Shown here piece after piece: positions 12,698-24,660 of a DNA stretch of 64,000 nucleotides. How positions within the stretch are numbered: position 1 is the stretch's first letter; the number at the start of each line of letters is the position of its first letter. Made by a program: the position numbers and the translations under genes. The DNA is from Pascua guehoae (taxonomy: Eukaryota > Basidiomycota > Tremellomycetes > Trichosporonales > Trichosporonaceae), in contig BCJX01000005.1 in the NCBI GenBank assembly GCA_001600415.1, positions 113,678-177,677 on the forward strand. Direction: 5' to 3'. The notes under the pieces were generated by a model, which had not been told where the DNA came from, did not search any database, and saw nothing but the letters and a program-made list of their open reading frames with translations.

Positions 12698-14237
12698 CTA
12701 CGCATCACCCTCTATCCGCTCGCCCTCGAGCGCGAGCGCGCGATCGGGCGAGATACTCGGCGTGCGCGACACGTACCGGGGGCGTGTATCGCCAACGTCG
12801 CCCTCGTCCTCGGACCCGGCCTCGGACCCGGAGCGGGACGGGGAGCGCGAGACAAAGCGCGAGCCACTGCTGCCCGTCGACGAGCGGCTCTGGCTGCGCC
12901 CGCGCCGGAGGTCGGGCGAGCTGGCGCGGGAATCGGGCGACGCGGGGGTCCGTCTCCGGGGCGACGCGCTGAGCCGGCGCCGTTTCCTGCCCCTCTCGTC
13001 GTCGCTGCCGTCGTCCACGTCCATTTCTCCCCCTCCGTCGCCGTCGTCATCGCCGCTCCCGCCATCCCCACCCCCACCTGCATCCTCGTCGTCATCTAGG
13101 AGGGACCGGCGCGGGGGCAGACCCTCGACGTCCTCGAGGACGGCGCGCTGCGTCAGGCGTGGGAGGATAATGTCGCACACGCGTTCCTCGGTCAGCAGCT
13201 CGTCGACGAACTCGTCAAACGTCTGCAGAATGTAGCCGCCCACGCGGCGCAGGCGCAGTTTGCGGTAGTCGCGCATGAGGGGCTCGAGGATCTCGTATAC
13301 TTCCATTGAGCGGAAGGTGAGTCGGATGTAGATGGCCGCGAGGGCGCGGAGGTATCTGTTGTCAGCGGGGGNNNNNNNNNNNNNNNNNNNNNNNNNNNNN
13401 NNNNNNNNNNNNNNNNNNNNNNNNNNNNNNNNNNNNNNNNNNNNNNNNNNNNNNNNNNNNNNNNNNNNNNNGGGGGGGGGGTTAAAGAGAGGCATAGAGG
13501 CTGTAGAGGATGTGGTATCGGCGACATCTGTCAAGGGATATGCCAGATGCGCCGAGTTGGGTTACACCTAATCTCCCTCTCATTCCCAACCGGCAAAGAT
13601 GCAGGCCCAGTAACACTCTCAACCGGTACTCTACTCACTTAAACTCCTCGGCGAGCAAATACTCGAACAAAATCTCCTTTTCGGGCTGCAGCTGGAGGAG
13701 GCGCAGGAGGAGACACATGAAGGGCGTCGGCGTCTGGCGGTCGTACACGCCGCCAATGGCGTGGAGCGCAATGGCCTTGTCGATGATCGTCTCGGCTGTT
13801 GTCAGCGGGTCGGGAATGGAATAGGAAGCAAGTCTGGAAGGGGGAGGAAATGGGGCATCTTCCGGGGGAACACAAGACGGGATCTAGTAGATCGTAGCGA
13901 ACAAGGAGATAGACAGGCTAGGCGTCCTCTGCAGAGGCAATGACGAGCAGAGCCGACTCTCCGTTGGCTCCTCCCTACTCTCCTTCACCCCTCACTCGCT
14001 CGTCACGACAGTCTCGTCCACGGTCACCAACGCACCAGTAAGCGCAAAACAGTGCTCTTTCCAATACAGCGAGTCGTAAATACGCGCCCGGATGACCTTT
14101 TCGATCAGGTTCTGCACGTCAGCATGCCGCCCTCGAGGACAAGAGGCATCGATTGTGTCGCAGCACGCTGCCAACGGGGACGCGGGACGTACCTGCGGGT
14201 CGCGCCCGTGCACGGCCTTTGTCGGTCCCGCGGACAT
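12698..14237 (-). CDS. PRP38: Pre-mRNA splicing factor Prp38 (assembly gap in intron 3)
   Basis: Prp38 joins the U4/U6.U5 tri-snRNP and is needed for spliceosome activation. The model is 311 aa from exons 14237-14193, 14111-14036, 13795-13639 and 13355-12698. The conserved PRP38 fold is complete: IRARIYDSLYWKEHCF, then GGVYDRQTPTPFMCLLLRLL, LQPEKEILFEYLLAEEFK, YLRALAAIYIRLTFR and ERVCDIILPRLTQR. A long Asp/Gly-rich stretch and an RS-like tail (RSQSRSSTGSSGSRFVSRS) follow. The 100 N at 13372-13471 lie wholly inside intron 3, next to poly-G on the plus strand (poly-C in the transcript), so the protein is intact and any reading through the N run is false. Confidence 0.93.
13372..13471. other. 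Assembly gap of 100 N
   Basis: A run of exactly 100 N, probably a placeholder of unknown true size. It is bordered by five G on the left and nine G on the right, so the missing part is probably a long G/C homopolymer. It sits inside PRP38 intron 3. Confidence 0.95.
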
Positions 14238-14578
14238 GCTGCCAGAGTGCGGGCGGGTGTAGGCGGTGGGTGCTTGTCGGCGTGAGAGAGGGAGAGACGT
14301 TGACGATGGATTGGATTGTTGGTGGCCAAATGTTGAGGTTGAGAATTCAGGCACGGTTACGGCTGGCGTGCAGCCACATGGCAAAGTGAGCCGCCACTGT
14401 GCGGTGGGCGGCGGCGGCAACAGACCTGCAAAACAGATACAGTACAATCATGCAAGATTGACAACGACCGCAACAACCCTCCCCATCCATCTACCCATTG
14501 TCGTCTTCCTCTTTCCACCTCTTATCCAAATCACCACCTCTCGGATCTACGACCCACGCACGCACACCCACACACACC
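14238..14578. promoter_or_regulatory. Divergent promoter PRP38/NC2-beta
   Basis: This 341 nt region lies between the start codons. The NC2-beta side is C/A/T-rich with a CACACCCACACACACC stretch just before the ATG. I recognise no specific element. Confidence 0.45.
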
Positions 14579-15993
14579 ATGTCCGACCGCGAAGGCTTTG
14601 CCGGCGACGACGAGCACACGCTCCCCAAGGCGACCGTGTACAAGCTCATCAGCGGTGCGTGGCCCTTTGGCGGGGGGCCGGATGCAGAGCCGCAGAGACA
14701 TGACGGGCACGGGGGTAATAACGACGATGTCGGCGTGGGTTCAGCCCGGCTCTGTGCCCTCGATACCGTCACCTTGGTGGTGCGCTATTGTACTGCTCGC
14801 TTGCGCCCTGCTCAGTCTCCATTGCTACCGTGCACTGCAGTATTCTGCCCCATCGGCCCCACACTGCTCAACTCGCGCTCACGTCACGCCCTCACCCCCT
14901 CACTCCCTCGCTCCCTCGCTCCCGTCATTCACTCGCGAGCCACGCTGACGCCGCAGAAATGCTCCCAGACGACCTGAGCTGTGCAAAGGATACAAAGGAG
15001 ATTATTGTCGACTGCTGCGTTGGTGAGTGACCGAGCCGTGCTCCAGGCGACCTCGGACGTGTACCCATCGGCGTGCAGTACGGCGGGCCGCTGGGTCATG
15101 GGTAGATTGCGGCGACTAGTCCGTTGCGGCTGCCGTGATGGCCCAGAAGGCAGCGGTATGCTTCTCTTCGTCTCAGACGGCATGGGGTGTGGTCCATTAT
15201 TGCCAGTTGAGCCTCTATTGCTCGCAGGCAGTCGAGCCCTGCAGCCTCCTCACAGGCGCCCGGCCCTGGTTTTTGTCGAGCGCGCGCAACCGCCATGGCC
15301 ATCAGAGCCTCTGTCCCACAACCCTACTCGATTGTGCAACTATTTGGCCATGGATCTGCGATGGATCCTCCCCCAGACCTCCCCGCCACTCTGACTTTCC
15401 GACTAACTCCAGAATGGATCAAGCTCATCTCGGCGCAGTCCAACACGGTCTGCGAGGAGAGCAGCAAGAAGACGATTTCGCCAGAGCACGTCCTCGAGGC
15501 GCTCAAGGTGAGCTTTGAGCGGTGGAGAGTGTTTCGGCGGTGTCTCGAGAGTGTTTCGGCGGTGTCTCGAGAGTGTTTCGGCGGTTCTCGAGATGCGGGG
15601 TGGTTATGGTCGGTGCGGAGGATAGTGTGGAGAGCCGACTCTCTGCACCCTACCGTTCTCCCTGTGCACCCTAGTCGCGTTATCTCGGGTGTTCCACCAC
15701 AGCACTGTTCCTCTCACCCTCGGTACACTATACGCGACCCCGGCTCTTCCTGACAACCTTACCCCCCCCCCTCCCCCTCCGCACACTACACGCCTCCACC
15801 ACTAACACCCCAGCAACTCGGCTTTGAATCATTCATCACCGAGGTCGACGACTCGCACGCAGAGTTCAAGCAGTCGCAAAAGGACCGCCAGCGCAACCAG
15901 CCCGACACAAACGGTATGACCCCCGAAGAGCTCCAGGCGCTCCAGGAGCGCCTGTTTGCGAGCTCGCAGGCGAGGTTGGCCGCGACGGAGTAG
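14579..15993 (+). CDS. NCB2: Negative cofactor 2 beta (NC2-beta/Dr1), histone-fold repressor of TBP
   Basis: With NC2-alpha it forms a histone-like dimer that binds TBP on DNA and blocks TFIIA/TFIIB. The model is 138 aa from exons 14579-14654, 14957-15022, 15413-15507 and 15814-15993. The histone fold reads EHTLPKATVYKLISEMLP, then DTKEIIVDCCVEWIKLISAQ, then SNTVCEESSKKTISPEHVLE and ALKQLGFESFITEVDD. A Gln-rich end ending QARLAATE follows. Three introns of 302, 390 and 306 nt make up most of the locus and are far longer than the local norm. Intron 3 carries a 22 nt tandem repeat and a poly-C tract near its end. Confidence 0.94.
15526..15590. repeat. 22 nt tandem repeat, 3 copies, in NC2-beta intron 3
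   Basis: The unit AGAGTGTTTCGGCGGTGTCT plus CG occurs twice exactly. A third copy lacks two bases. Confidence 0.85.
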
Positions 15994-16939
15994 GCGTGGG
16001 GGCTGGGGCCTGGGAGAGGTGGTGGAGGATGTGGTCAGGTGTGGTTGGGCGTGGTTAGGTGTGTAGGGTGGGTAGAGTTGGGTGTGGGGCGTGAGACCAT
16101 GCGCCGACAGGAACACCCGTACGCTGGAGAACGTCGGCGTGGACGCCGTGAACCAGGTGTTCTACCAGCAGCATTACGGGCTGGGGAGACTGAGCAAAGC
16201 CGAGGCTGGTCGAGGCTGGCCGAGGCCGATGTGGCGCCTCGGTGGCAGCGAGAAATCCTATCGAGGGTGTAGGGTGTTTGCTGCGTGCCCGTCTCACCCA
16301 CGTAGGCGGCCGCGAGGCGCGAGCGACCCGACCTTTACTGGCACGCCCCGGTCGGAGGGAGGGCGTAGAGTGGACGCACACGATAGACGTGTTGTAGCAT
16401 ATGCAGAGACGTGCCTGTGGTGGTCGCGCCGTATGGGTCTGGGTGTGGGTGTGGGTGTTATGCACCGATGGACAATGCGTCTCACCACTCCACGTCCATG
16501 TCGCATGATCAAACAGACAAACATACACGGAATGGACAAGGAACGGTACCACCTGTATCTCTGGACAAGTATTCGGTGCGCTCATCGGGGCCTGGTGCAA
16601 AATGCTGCAGGACTGCTGGCTGGGGTCGATGACCCGCTCGTGGAGTCGCCCCTGTTGCCAGTCGGGCGGTCTATTATCCAGCCGCGAGGTGTAGAGAGAG
16701 AGCACGCTATCGTGCCGTTGGAATCTCAATGCTGGCACGGTGTCGAATATCTCTGATGTCGACCATCATTTCTGCCGATTATGGTTCGGGCTCGTCCAGT
16801 ATCAAGCGCCCAGCGAGGATGCAGTCGGGAGCAAGATCCAGCAAAAGTATCCAGTGGTGCATGTAAATGATCTATGCTCGTCCCCGTTCCCCCTGCTCCT
16901 CCAACCCCTTCCGATCATCCCCCCTGTACCCCCCCGGGT
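15994..16939. other. Intergenic between convergent NC2-beta and the Mtf2-like gene
   Basis: This 946 nt stretch has a GTGTGG-rich segment near 16035-16085 and GTGTGGGT repeats near 16440. A 227-codon minus-strand frame (16055-16738) has biased composition and no family signal, so I do not call it. I see no RNA gene. Confidence 0.55.
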
Positions 16940-19236
16940 CTACAAAATGCCAAACCTCCTACCGACGCGCTTCGTCTCGCGCCTGCGCTCAAACCGGCCC
17001 TCTTCTCTCGACGTGTCCTGCTGGACGCTCTTTTCGAGGACGGCAAGGAGGGCGTGTGCGTCGTCATAGTGGGCCTGTTTCTGGAGCACGTCGCGGGCCA
17101 CCTGTTCCGCGACGCCGCCGACGATTTCGGCCGTCTGGCGGTCCCACGCGACGGCGTGTGCCTCCATTTCGCGCACGGCGTCTGCGACGCCGCGGAGGTC
17201 TGCGAATGCGTCCCAGAGGACGCGGAGGAGCTCGTTGTACGCGCTCGTCTGGCAGCCGGCGAGGTAGGATGTGGCGCCGAGGGAGCGCGCGTGGTCAAAG
17301 ACGGCGAGGGCGAGGTGGGGCGCGTTGAGGCGGCGCAGGGCGCGCATGGTCGCTGCGAGTGCGCGGGGGTAGGTCTTTGGCCAGAGGAGGGGCTCGTCGG
17401 GGGTCGGGAAGGGTGTGGACGAGGACGAACGAGTCGAGAGTGTAGATTTGGGCTCAGACTCGGACTGGGCAGAGTCCACCGCTGCAGCTCCAGTCTCTGC
17501 ACTCTCTGTTCTCTCTGTTCCCTCTCCATCTCCCGTCACCTCGCCCTCACGCATCTCGGCCGCCCGCCCTCGTCCCTCGCGCACAAACACATTCCGCTCG
17601 GCCCATTCGACCACCTCGCCGGGGCTCGAGAGCATGCTCAGCTCCTCGGCCATCTTGTCAATCGCCTCGGCGAGCTCGGGGCTCTCGTCCTCGACACGCA
17701 GCCCGCCGGGGCCCGACCCAAACGCCGACGCAAACGCGGCGCTGGCCGCCTCGGACGACGCAAAGTTGGATCCACCGCGGCCCATGACTCCGCCCCGGGG
17801 CGCAGAGATCATGGCGTCCCACGCACCGCGGCGCGCGGCGAGCTGCGCTGGTGTGAGGGCGCGCTCTTCCAGGTGGTGCAGGATGGCGCGGAGCGAGTCG
17901 TTCATGCGGCCCGCCTCGGCGGGCGTCTGGCCCGCCGCGCGGTGCGAGCGGCCCTGTGTGCCCTTGAGGCGGCGCGGGGCGGGGGTGGCGGTCGCCATGG
18001 GTGAGCGTGTGGAGCGTGTCTGTGGGGACGAGTGCATCGTTACTGCCGTGCTGGAGGTTAGCGTGTGTGTGTATGAGAAGGGGGGGGGGGGGGGGGGGGG
18101 GGGGTGGAGAAGGGAGGGGAACGGTTGGGGTGGTTGGGGAGGAAGGTCGAAGAGCTGGGTTACTTCGGAACATGGCCTCGAGTGGAATCTGTTGCACGAC
18201 GTGGAGACTCGAGGACTCGCACTCAGTCCAACGCCCAGTCTACCAAGGGCACCGAGGACGCAGAAGGCATCAAGACCACCAAGGCCTCAGGCGCAGCCAA
18301 GATCATCAAGACCATCAAGACCATCAAGACCATCAAGACCACGACGTTACCATTGTCGCCATGGCCACAAAGGCTATCAGGACCACCAGGACCACCAAGT
18401 TGACCGGGCCACCAAGTCCACCAAGCCCACCCAGTCCACCCAGTCCACCCAGTCAATGAGACCGAAGCCCGCAATCAATGAGACCGATAGGCCAACAAAC
18501 CACTCACAAGTCCCCCAGCCACAACAAGACGGGACGAATAGCCCTCGCCAGGCCCACGGCAACAACACCCTAGCCACATCGCCAGAGCCCGACACCACCA
18601 AACCAGGACCAACAACCCGAGGCCAGAGACCACCGACACGACCGACACGACCGACACGACCGACACCGTCACCACCGACACCGACACCACCGACACCATC
18701 ACAGCCGACACCGACACCACCGACACCGACACGACCGACACCGACACAACCGTCACCAAGAACTAGTCTGCAACCACTCCCCGCTCAACGCCAGCGCCAT
18801 CCCTCCCCATCCCCATCCCCATCCCCATCCCCACCCCGACCCCGACCCAGCCCCGACCCCTCCAGTGCCCCGTACCCAGGCCCCACACCCCACCCAACCA
18901 CCACACCACCCCAGCCGACCCCCCAGCCGACCGCCAACGAGCACCCGAACCCGACGAGACTCACGGGGTACGCAGCACCCGGTCCCAGAGCTGGTCAATC
19001 AAGTCCTGGTTCCGCACCCCCTCGGCAGGCGTGCTCGACGCCGCCGAACCCGAAGACGAAGACGACGCCGAACCCGAAGTGGACGACGACGAGGCCGACG
19101 ACGACGACGACGACGACGATGCCTCGGCGTCGGGACCGGCGCCCGCGCCCGAACTGCCCGGGACCGACGATATACTGCGGACAAGCACGCGGCGAGGGCG
19201 CGCGGCGAGGGCGCGGCGCTCGAGGATGGCGAGCAT
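16940..19236 (-). CDS. Probable mitochondrial protein with Mtf2-like C-terminal domain
   Basis: The proposed model has two exons, 19236-18965 and 18050-16940, giving 460 aa. Exon 2 alone is a 365-codon frame from an internal ATG at 18037. Its C-terminal part (PRALAATMRALRRLNAPHLA, then LAVFDHARSLGATSYLAGCQ and TSAYNELLRVLWDAF) resembles, from memory, the Mtf2-like domain of fungal mitochondrial RNA-metabolism proteins. Exon 1 starts MLAILERRALAARPRRVLVR, an Arg-rich stretch without acidic residues after position 5, as in mitochondrial presequences, and then has a Ser-rich stretch. The join uses a GTGAGT donor and the acceptor GCTAACCTCCAG with a branch-like CTAAC, and it keeps frame. The intron would be 914 nt. 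If the join is wrong, the 18037 ATG gives a protein without a presequence. The family call is moderate. Confidence 0.6.
18051..18964 (-). repeat. Low-complexity intron of the Mtf2-like gene
   Basis: On the plus strand it contains a 25 nt G homopolymer (18080-18104), four ATCAAGACC units near 18305-18341, CAAGTCCACC-type repeats near 18400-18455, many CCGACACx units across 18635-18750, and CCATCC units near 18798-18830. It reads as stacked microsatellites. A 676-codon plus-strand frame across the region is a composition artefact. Confidence 0.7.
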
Positions 19237-20016
19237 GGCGAGTGTTTGTGGTAGAGTGGGTGGGTGGTGAGTATGTGGTCGAGTGGGCGGATGGGCGGGT
19301 TGTGGTCGGGGTGGAAATTGGACCATGTGCCGAAATCTGGGCGTGCCTGAGAGTGGCGACTGGCGGCCGGTTCGGCGTCGGCTCGGTCGGCTGCTGTTGG
19401 TTGTGCTGGTGCGGTCCAGGCTGGTCAAGGGCGGCGCATGCATAAACGTTCCAGTTGGGTTGTCTGGTAAGCAATGTTTGCGTCTGTCGCACAGACTGCA
19501 GGCTGCCCCTTTACGCTACTCGTACTCTTCTTGAGGCGCCGCTTTCCTCTTGACTCGTACCGACGGGCTCCTTGTGGCAGGCTCACATGGCCCGTTGAGG
19601 CTCACATGGCTCGTTGAGGCTCTCATGGCTCGTTGAGGCTCTCATGGCTCATTGTGGCAGGCTCGTCGTCAGGGCTTCAAAGTCTGGAGCGAGCTCGGCT
19701 TGCCCGAACACTTCCACACACTGGTGCCCTAAACGTACCCATACATGTGCGACCATACCGCCCCGCTCTACTGTTATGGGTTGTACATCACCAACCCAAC
19801 GCATGTATTGACGGTCCGGAGCCCGACCTGCTCTAGTCTCGTATGCGCTCGAGTTTTGAAACGTGTGCCGCCCTCTCTTACTAGGGCCCTTATTCCTCCC
19901 TCTCTCACAAGGCCCCCTTCCTCCTTGCTCACGCTGCGCTCGTGCACACTGCCCAGCTTGCACAACCAATGCGTCACCTGCTTCCCAGTCACCAGCGCAG
20001 CCCCTCCGTCACCCTG
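19237..20016. other. Intergenic, Mtf2-like gene to MAK32
   Basis: This 780 nt stretch holds four copies of a TCATGG(C/T)(C/T)C repeat near 19580-19655 (GAGGCTCACATGGCTCGTT and variants). I see no gene. Confidence 0.55.
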
Positions 20017-22490
20017 CTAAGCCATACGACGCTTGAGCACCTCGACGCGCTCCCATGGATAGTCGCCGTTCCACACCTCGCGTCCCAGGACCGAGGTGAG
20101 TTTCGGCAGGCCGTCCTGCTCGATCACGAGCGAGGCGGCGACGTTTGCCCAGATGACGGCTGCGAGTTAGCCAAGTGGGAATGCTACTGGGACACAACCA
20201 GGGAGACAACAGAGAGAGGGAGGGATGTTTGCTTGCCCTGCCCTCCTTCCTACTCATTGCGGCAAATAAACTGCCCTGTCTCCTTGCTACTCATTGACAG
20301 AATGGTATCACCGAGCGCCTCACTCACCCTCGTGCATATCCTTGCCCTCGTCCAGTGCTGCCATCAGCCCGCCCATGAACGCATTCCCAGCGCCTGTGGG
20401 GTCCACGACAGCATTCTCATACCCGACCATGCCGGGCTCCCAAAACGGAGGCGCCCAGTGCACAACCACAGGTGGGGGCTTTTTGGAGTGCGCGTCATAT
20501 ATCCCTGGTGGCAGATCGGATGTAAGTGCGTAGCAGCATCCAAGGGGTCCCGCACGGAGGATGACCGCGACGCGCGGTCGCAGGGCGGTGAGTCGTTGCG
20601 TTACCCACTCGAGTGTGGCGACCAGGGTGTCGTCGGACGGTTCCGAGATGCCGAACAGGGCCATTGCCTCCGTGTGGTTGGGACTGGTGTTGGCGTGGTA
20701 CAGTAACGCTGGGACTGGTGCTTCGGCGGCAGTACAATAACTCACCTCAGCACGTCGACGTTGCGTGAAATCTTGATCAACACGTCGAGGTTTTCCGGTA
20801 CACATGCAGGCTATGGATTAGCACGAGTTTCTTCCATTTCGCCGGCAGAACCAACTCACCGGCTCGGGCTCCCAGAGCAACCCGGGTGCCCACCCGCCAT
20901 CGACTTGCTTGCTGATGGCGGCAATGGCTGCAATAGCCGCATCGGCACGTGCAGGATAGGACACCAGGTGGAGCCATGTAGGGAGAGGGCTGCCGAAGCG
21001 CGAGTCGACAATGTCTCGTGGACCGATCGCCAGTGGCTGGGTGAGGTATTCAAACCTGGCGTAAGCGTGTGGCAAATGATGGGTGTCCATCTGTCGACAT
21101 TGGTCTGCACAGACACTGTCGTCGAGCCGCAGTCGTGCAGAGCTATTGTCGGAGGGGCACATGCCGAGGAGACACCCGAAGTGCACGGGTCCGTTGTGGT
21201 CTCCAACACCACCATCAACACGATCAACGCTCACTCACCCTCTCACCTGCCCGTTATACCTGTTTACGGCTCTGATAGTCCCATGGCCGTCTGTGCGTTG
21301 GCGCAGATCCCACATGTCGGCTCCATATGCCTCGAGCGTCAATCGCATATCTTCCGGCAGCGTATCTGGCGTGTGGTCGACGATCATGCCGAGGCGAGTC
21401 GGTGGGAGGAATATACGCGCGCCAATGATGGCTGGAGGTCAGTATGAGCATGCATGTCTCGTAATGGTCTGCGTGGGTGTCACCGGTACAGCACGTGCAA
21501 CATCCTTACAGCGTTGTCGCAGGGGAGGGACGGGAGCGGCTCGCGCTCACCGACCCCGCGCGGACAAATGTCAATATAGACGAACGCCAAAGAGATGCAT
21601 TGGGGTTTGCAAGTCAGAACTGAGCGTGCGATCACTTTGGCCGCAGTCACTGGATCCAAACCAACACCACCAAGACATGGGGCCGAGTAAACAAGTCCCT
21701 CAACAGTCGATCGTGGTGACAGTCCGCTCTGCCAGCCCACCATATACTCAGGCACAGGGCGACTCACCATATGTTCCTGCACCTCCGATCTGCAAGATGA
21801 GGTCAGCCTTTTCCTGTGCGACGTCGGTCACGGTCATGTAGTTTACGCATGTGTTCAACACGCGCTTGCATATTGTTTGGTCGGGCGAGGGGGCATGAGG
21901 TCAAGCGCGGGAAGCCAGTATACTGCCTTCGGAGGTGTACGCTGCTGATCTCCTCCCGAGCGCAATCATGAACACCACACTGCCCCCGAGTATTTTCTTG
22001 GACTTGTTCGCTCCCCTCCCCTACTCTCACAGAGCATGTGCGCCCTCGCATCTCAGTAGTTCCCCGCCAAAGTACCCTGGTCGAACGCTAACACTTATCA
22101 AGATACCACACGCTTTCTCACGGCCTCTGTTCTCCAGATTTCAGGAGCACAGAGGACGTCATGGATGCCAGTCCGCACCTGGCCAAACGTGCACCTGGAC
22201 ATATTCTCACGACCCAGATGGGCGCGTGATCCATGCTGGTCTCGGATGGCCGCGAGGTTTTTCGCATCCAGCCCTCGTGACGCTGCCCGGCCCAAACGCA
22301 CCTGGTCGGGCTTATCGACAGCCACCTCCTTTCCGGCGCGGACCGTCGTGAACGTGTCGATGATAAAGCTCTCTGGGCATTAGCATGAGTTGTGCGTCTA
22401 GATACAAGTGACCGAGGGGCATTTCTGGAGCTCTGGAGGAGGAGTCGGAGACTCACCCAGCGTCACTATGCGTGGCTTGCGGTAGGTCAT
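20017..22490 (-). CDS. MAK32: Mak32-like PfkB-family protein
   Basis: PfkB/ribokinase-fold protein of the Mak32 type; yeast Mak32 is needed for stability of the L-A dsRNA toxin satellite. The model is 359 aa from exons 22490-22457, 22372-22302, 21789-21768, 21431-21239, 21055-20860, 20810-20746, 20683-20328 and 20159-20017. Landmarks are PRIVTLGESFIIDTF, IGGAGTYAIIGARIFLPP, LGMIVDHTPDTLPEDM, RGFEYLTQPLAIGPRDI, SPNHTEAMALFGISEP and DPTGAGNAFMGGL. In active PfkB kinases the last motif is GAGD with the Asp as catalytic base; here it is Asn. I believe other fungal Mak32 proteins share this, from memory. Exon 3 is only 22 nt and the intron before it is 512 nt, so a missed small exon there is possible. 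Confidence 0.82.
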
Positions 22491-24660
22491 GGCGGCGCGG
22501 CAGTCGACACCGACACCGGCGGAACAATAACAAAGGGGTCGAGAGTGAGCTGCGATAGGGAGCACTGCCGGGGATGGATTTTTAAAAGGCGCGTGAGCGA
22601 TGCGGTGATAGATGTGAGGTGAGGGTGGGCCAATGTGAGAGACAAAAGAGCAGACGAGGGTAGGTTGGATTGTGAGAAAGGTGTTTGGGGGGCTCACACG
22701 AGTTCTGGGCAAGGCGAGAAGCAACCCAGTCCAAGTGGTTCCGAAACAAGAGCGCCTCCACCACCAACTTTGGGAGCGCGAACGCCCTCCACCGGACACT
22801 GACGCGTTTCCTATTACGTAATGAAGATGGAATGATAATGACGTGGGAGGCACGTGGGAACATGGCGTATCGGCAGCTGTATCACGTGACTTTTGTGAGG
22901 TGCGATAATTTTTAACCGCCCCTCGACGACTTGAGAGACGAGGTCTTGGCAGACATGAATGATTGCCGGTCCAAGGTGTGGTAGACGCGGCTGTTGGCGG
23001 CAAGTGGCCGTCTCTTGGCCCCCCCATGGCATGCCATCCCTTGCCTCGTCTCCCCCTAGCGTTTCCTCGGGTCCCGGTCCGACCCTAGCACTCGCGTCCT
23101 CGTCCCCTCGCGTCTACTGTACATACCTGCTGCAGCCGGATGCAACGAAAAAATACAGGGACAGAGGTCGACGACAACAACGACGCGGCAAGGGGAGCAG
23201 GGCCAAGGGCCACATATCGGCACACCACTACGGCCCGCGTCGACCCGGCGTGCCCCGGGATCCATCCTGGAGCAGGCTCTGGGGAGTCTTTCCAACCTCT
23301 CAAGACTCGAGAGCAGAGCTGGAAAAGATGGCAACGCTGGACATTATTTAGTACTTGCAAGCGAGCAGGACAGACATTATTGTTGCTCGCGAGCGAGCAA
23401 AGCGTTGCATGGGCTTTGGGTTAGTGCTCTGCCGCACGCCACGGCACGGGGTGCACAGGGCCGACAGGGAGGGTAAGAGCACGTCCGCGAGGCAAAGTTG
23501 GGGGCCATGGCGGCAGGGTAAACCATCAAACCACACCAACCCAAAAAAGCCAATTTTTTTTTTTGTCCTTTGTTCATTATCAGATTGCTGGCAATGTCAC
23601 TGTGGCTTCATCAGGTACTGTATGCGTACACAGGTACGCAGGCCAGCTTGGCGGCAGTGCGGCAAATGAAGGGGCTGAGCCATGGACCCTTCGGCCCTAC
23701 GCAGCCCTGCCGCCATCTGTCCACGGGGGGCAGTGTACACGGGCGGCAAGGAGAGTTTGCCCGATTTCCCCGCCGGTGCACCGTCAATGTTGGTTGGTAT
23801 ACCGAGCACGCCACTGCCGCGCCCCCAGAGTTTTTTTGATCGATCGCCGCTGCGGGCCGGAAGCCGCGCGGAGCGGAGGGACGAGGCCGCATGCCGCATG
23901 GCCGCAGCATGGCCGCAGCACTGATCAAGAGTCTGGTTACAACTGGAGGGACGATATTCATTCTGATCAGCTTGTGCAACATGATGGGCAGATCATGATC
24001 TTGCTTGGAATTGGTGGGCGAGCACTTCGAGGTTTATCCGGTTCAACAAGATTCACAACAATGTAGCATCGATAATGAGAATCATGCCACGAAAAACCCA
24101 ATGCCAAATCAGTCTAGAAGTACACACCGCCGTCTAAAAAGAGACGACCTAGACGACCAGAGGTGACGAACGTGTTCAATCCCAAAAACAAAATGTAATG
24201 GTATGAAACCGCACGTGGCCCCGCGCGCAGAGTCTGCCAGGTCGGGTGGCATCGCGATGTGTCAAGATGAGTGAGGGGGAGGAAGTGGGGAGGGGTGCCA
24301 GACGGCCCTCGGCGTCGCCGTCGGTGGATATGGGGGAAGAGGCGGCGGTCTGCGGATCGGAGAGGCGGCGGCGCACGGATGCTTTTGAGCGCTCGGAGGC
24401 GAGTATCGCGAGCAAACGCAAGGGGGATGAAAAAAAAAAAACAGCCGAGCATGCTCGCGATTTTGCCATCGAGGCAGCCTGAGACAAGCGCCCCGATTGA
24501 CAGATTTCGCCCCCCGTATTCCGTATTCCGAGTCGTGCCGCTCATGACGCCGCTCCGAATCACCCCTTCCCCGAGAGCAGTCCACGGCCGCCGCCGCCGC
24601 CGCTGCCACCACCCCCGGCCACCACCGCGACGCGCGGGGAAGAGGGGTGGGGGAGGCAGC
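22491..24660. other. 2.2 kb gene-poor region between MAK32 and HAP2
   Basis: I find no supportable gene on either strand. E-boxes CACGTG occur at 22851-22856 and 22883-22888, the second within the palindrome TCACGTGA, with ACGCGT at 22802-22807. They lie about 310-400 nt upstream of the MAK32 start. There are T and A homopolymers at 23551-23561 and 24431-24442, and a GCCGCC run near 24587-24606. The right part is HAP2's 3' flank. Confidence 0.55.

Noticed and set aside
13192..13571. Reading frames running through the N run
   Set aside because: They translate N as unknown residues. Splice sites show the gap is inside PRP38 intron 3.
16055..16738. 227-codon minus-strand frame
   Set aside because: His/Thr/Pro-rich composition from GTGTGG repeats, no domain, no splice or leader support.
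17415..19445. 676-codon plus-strand frame rich in Thr, Pro and Arg
   Set aside because: It is antisense to the Mtf2-like exon and then crosses microsatellites and a poly-G run. Composition is repeat-driven and there is no domain.
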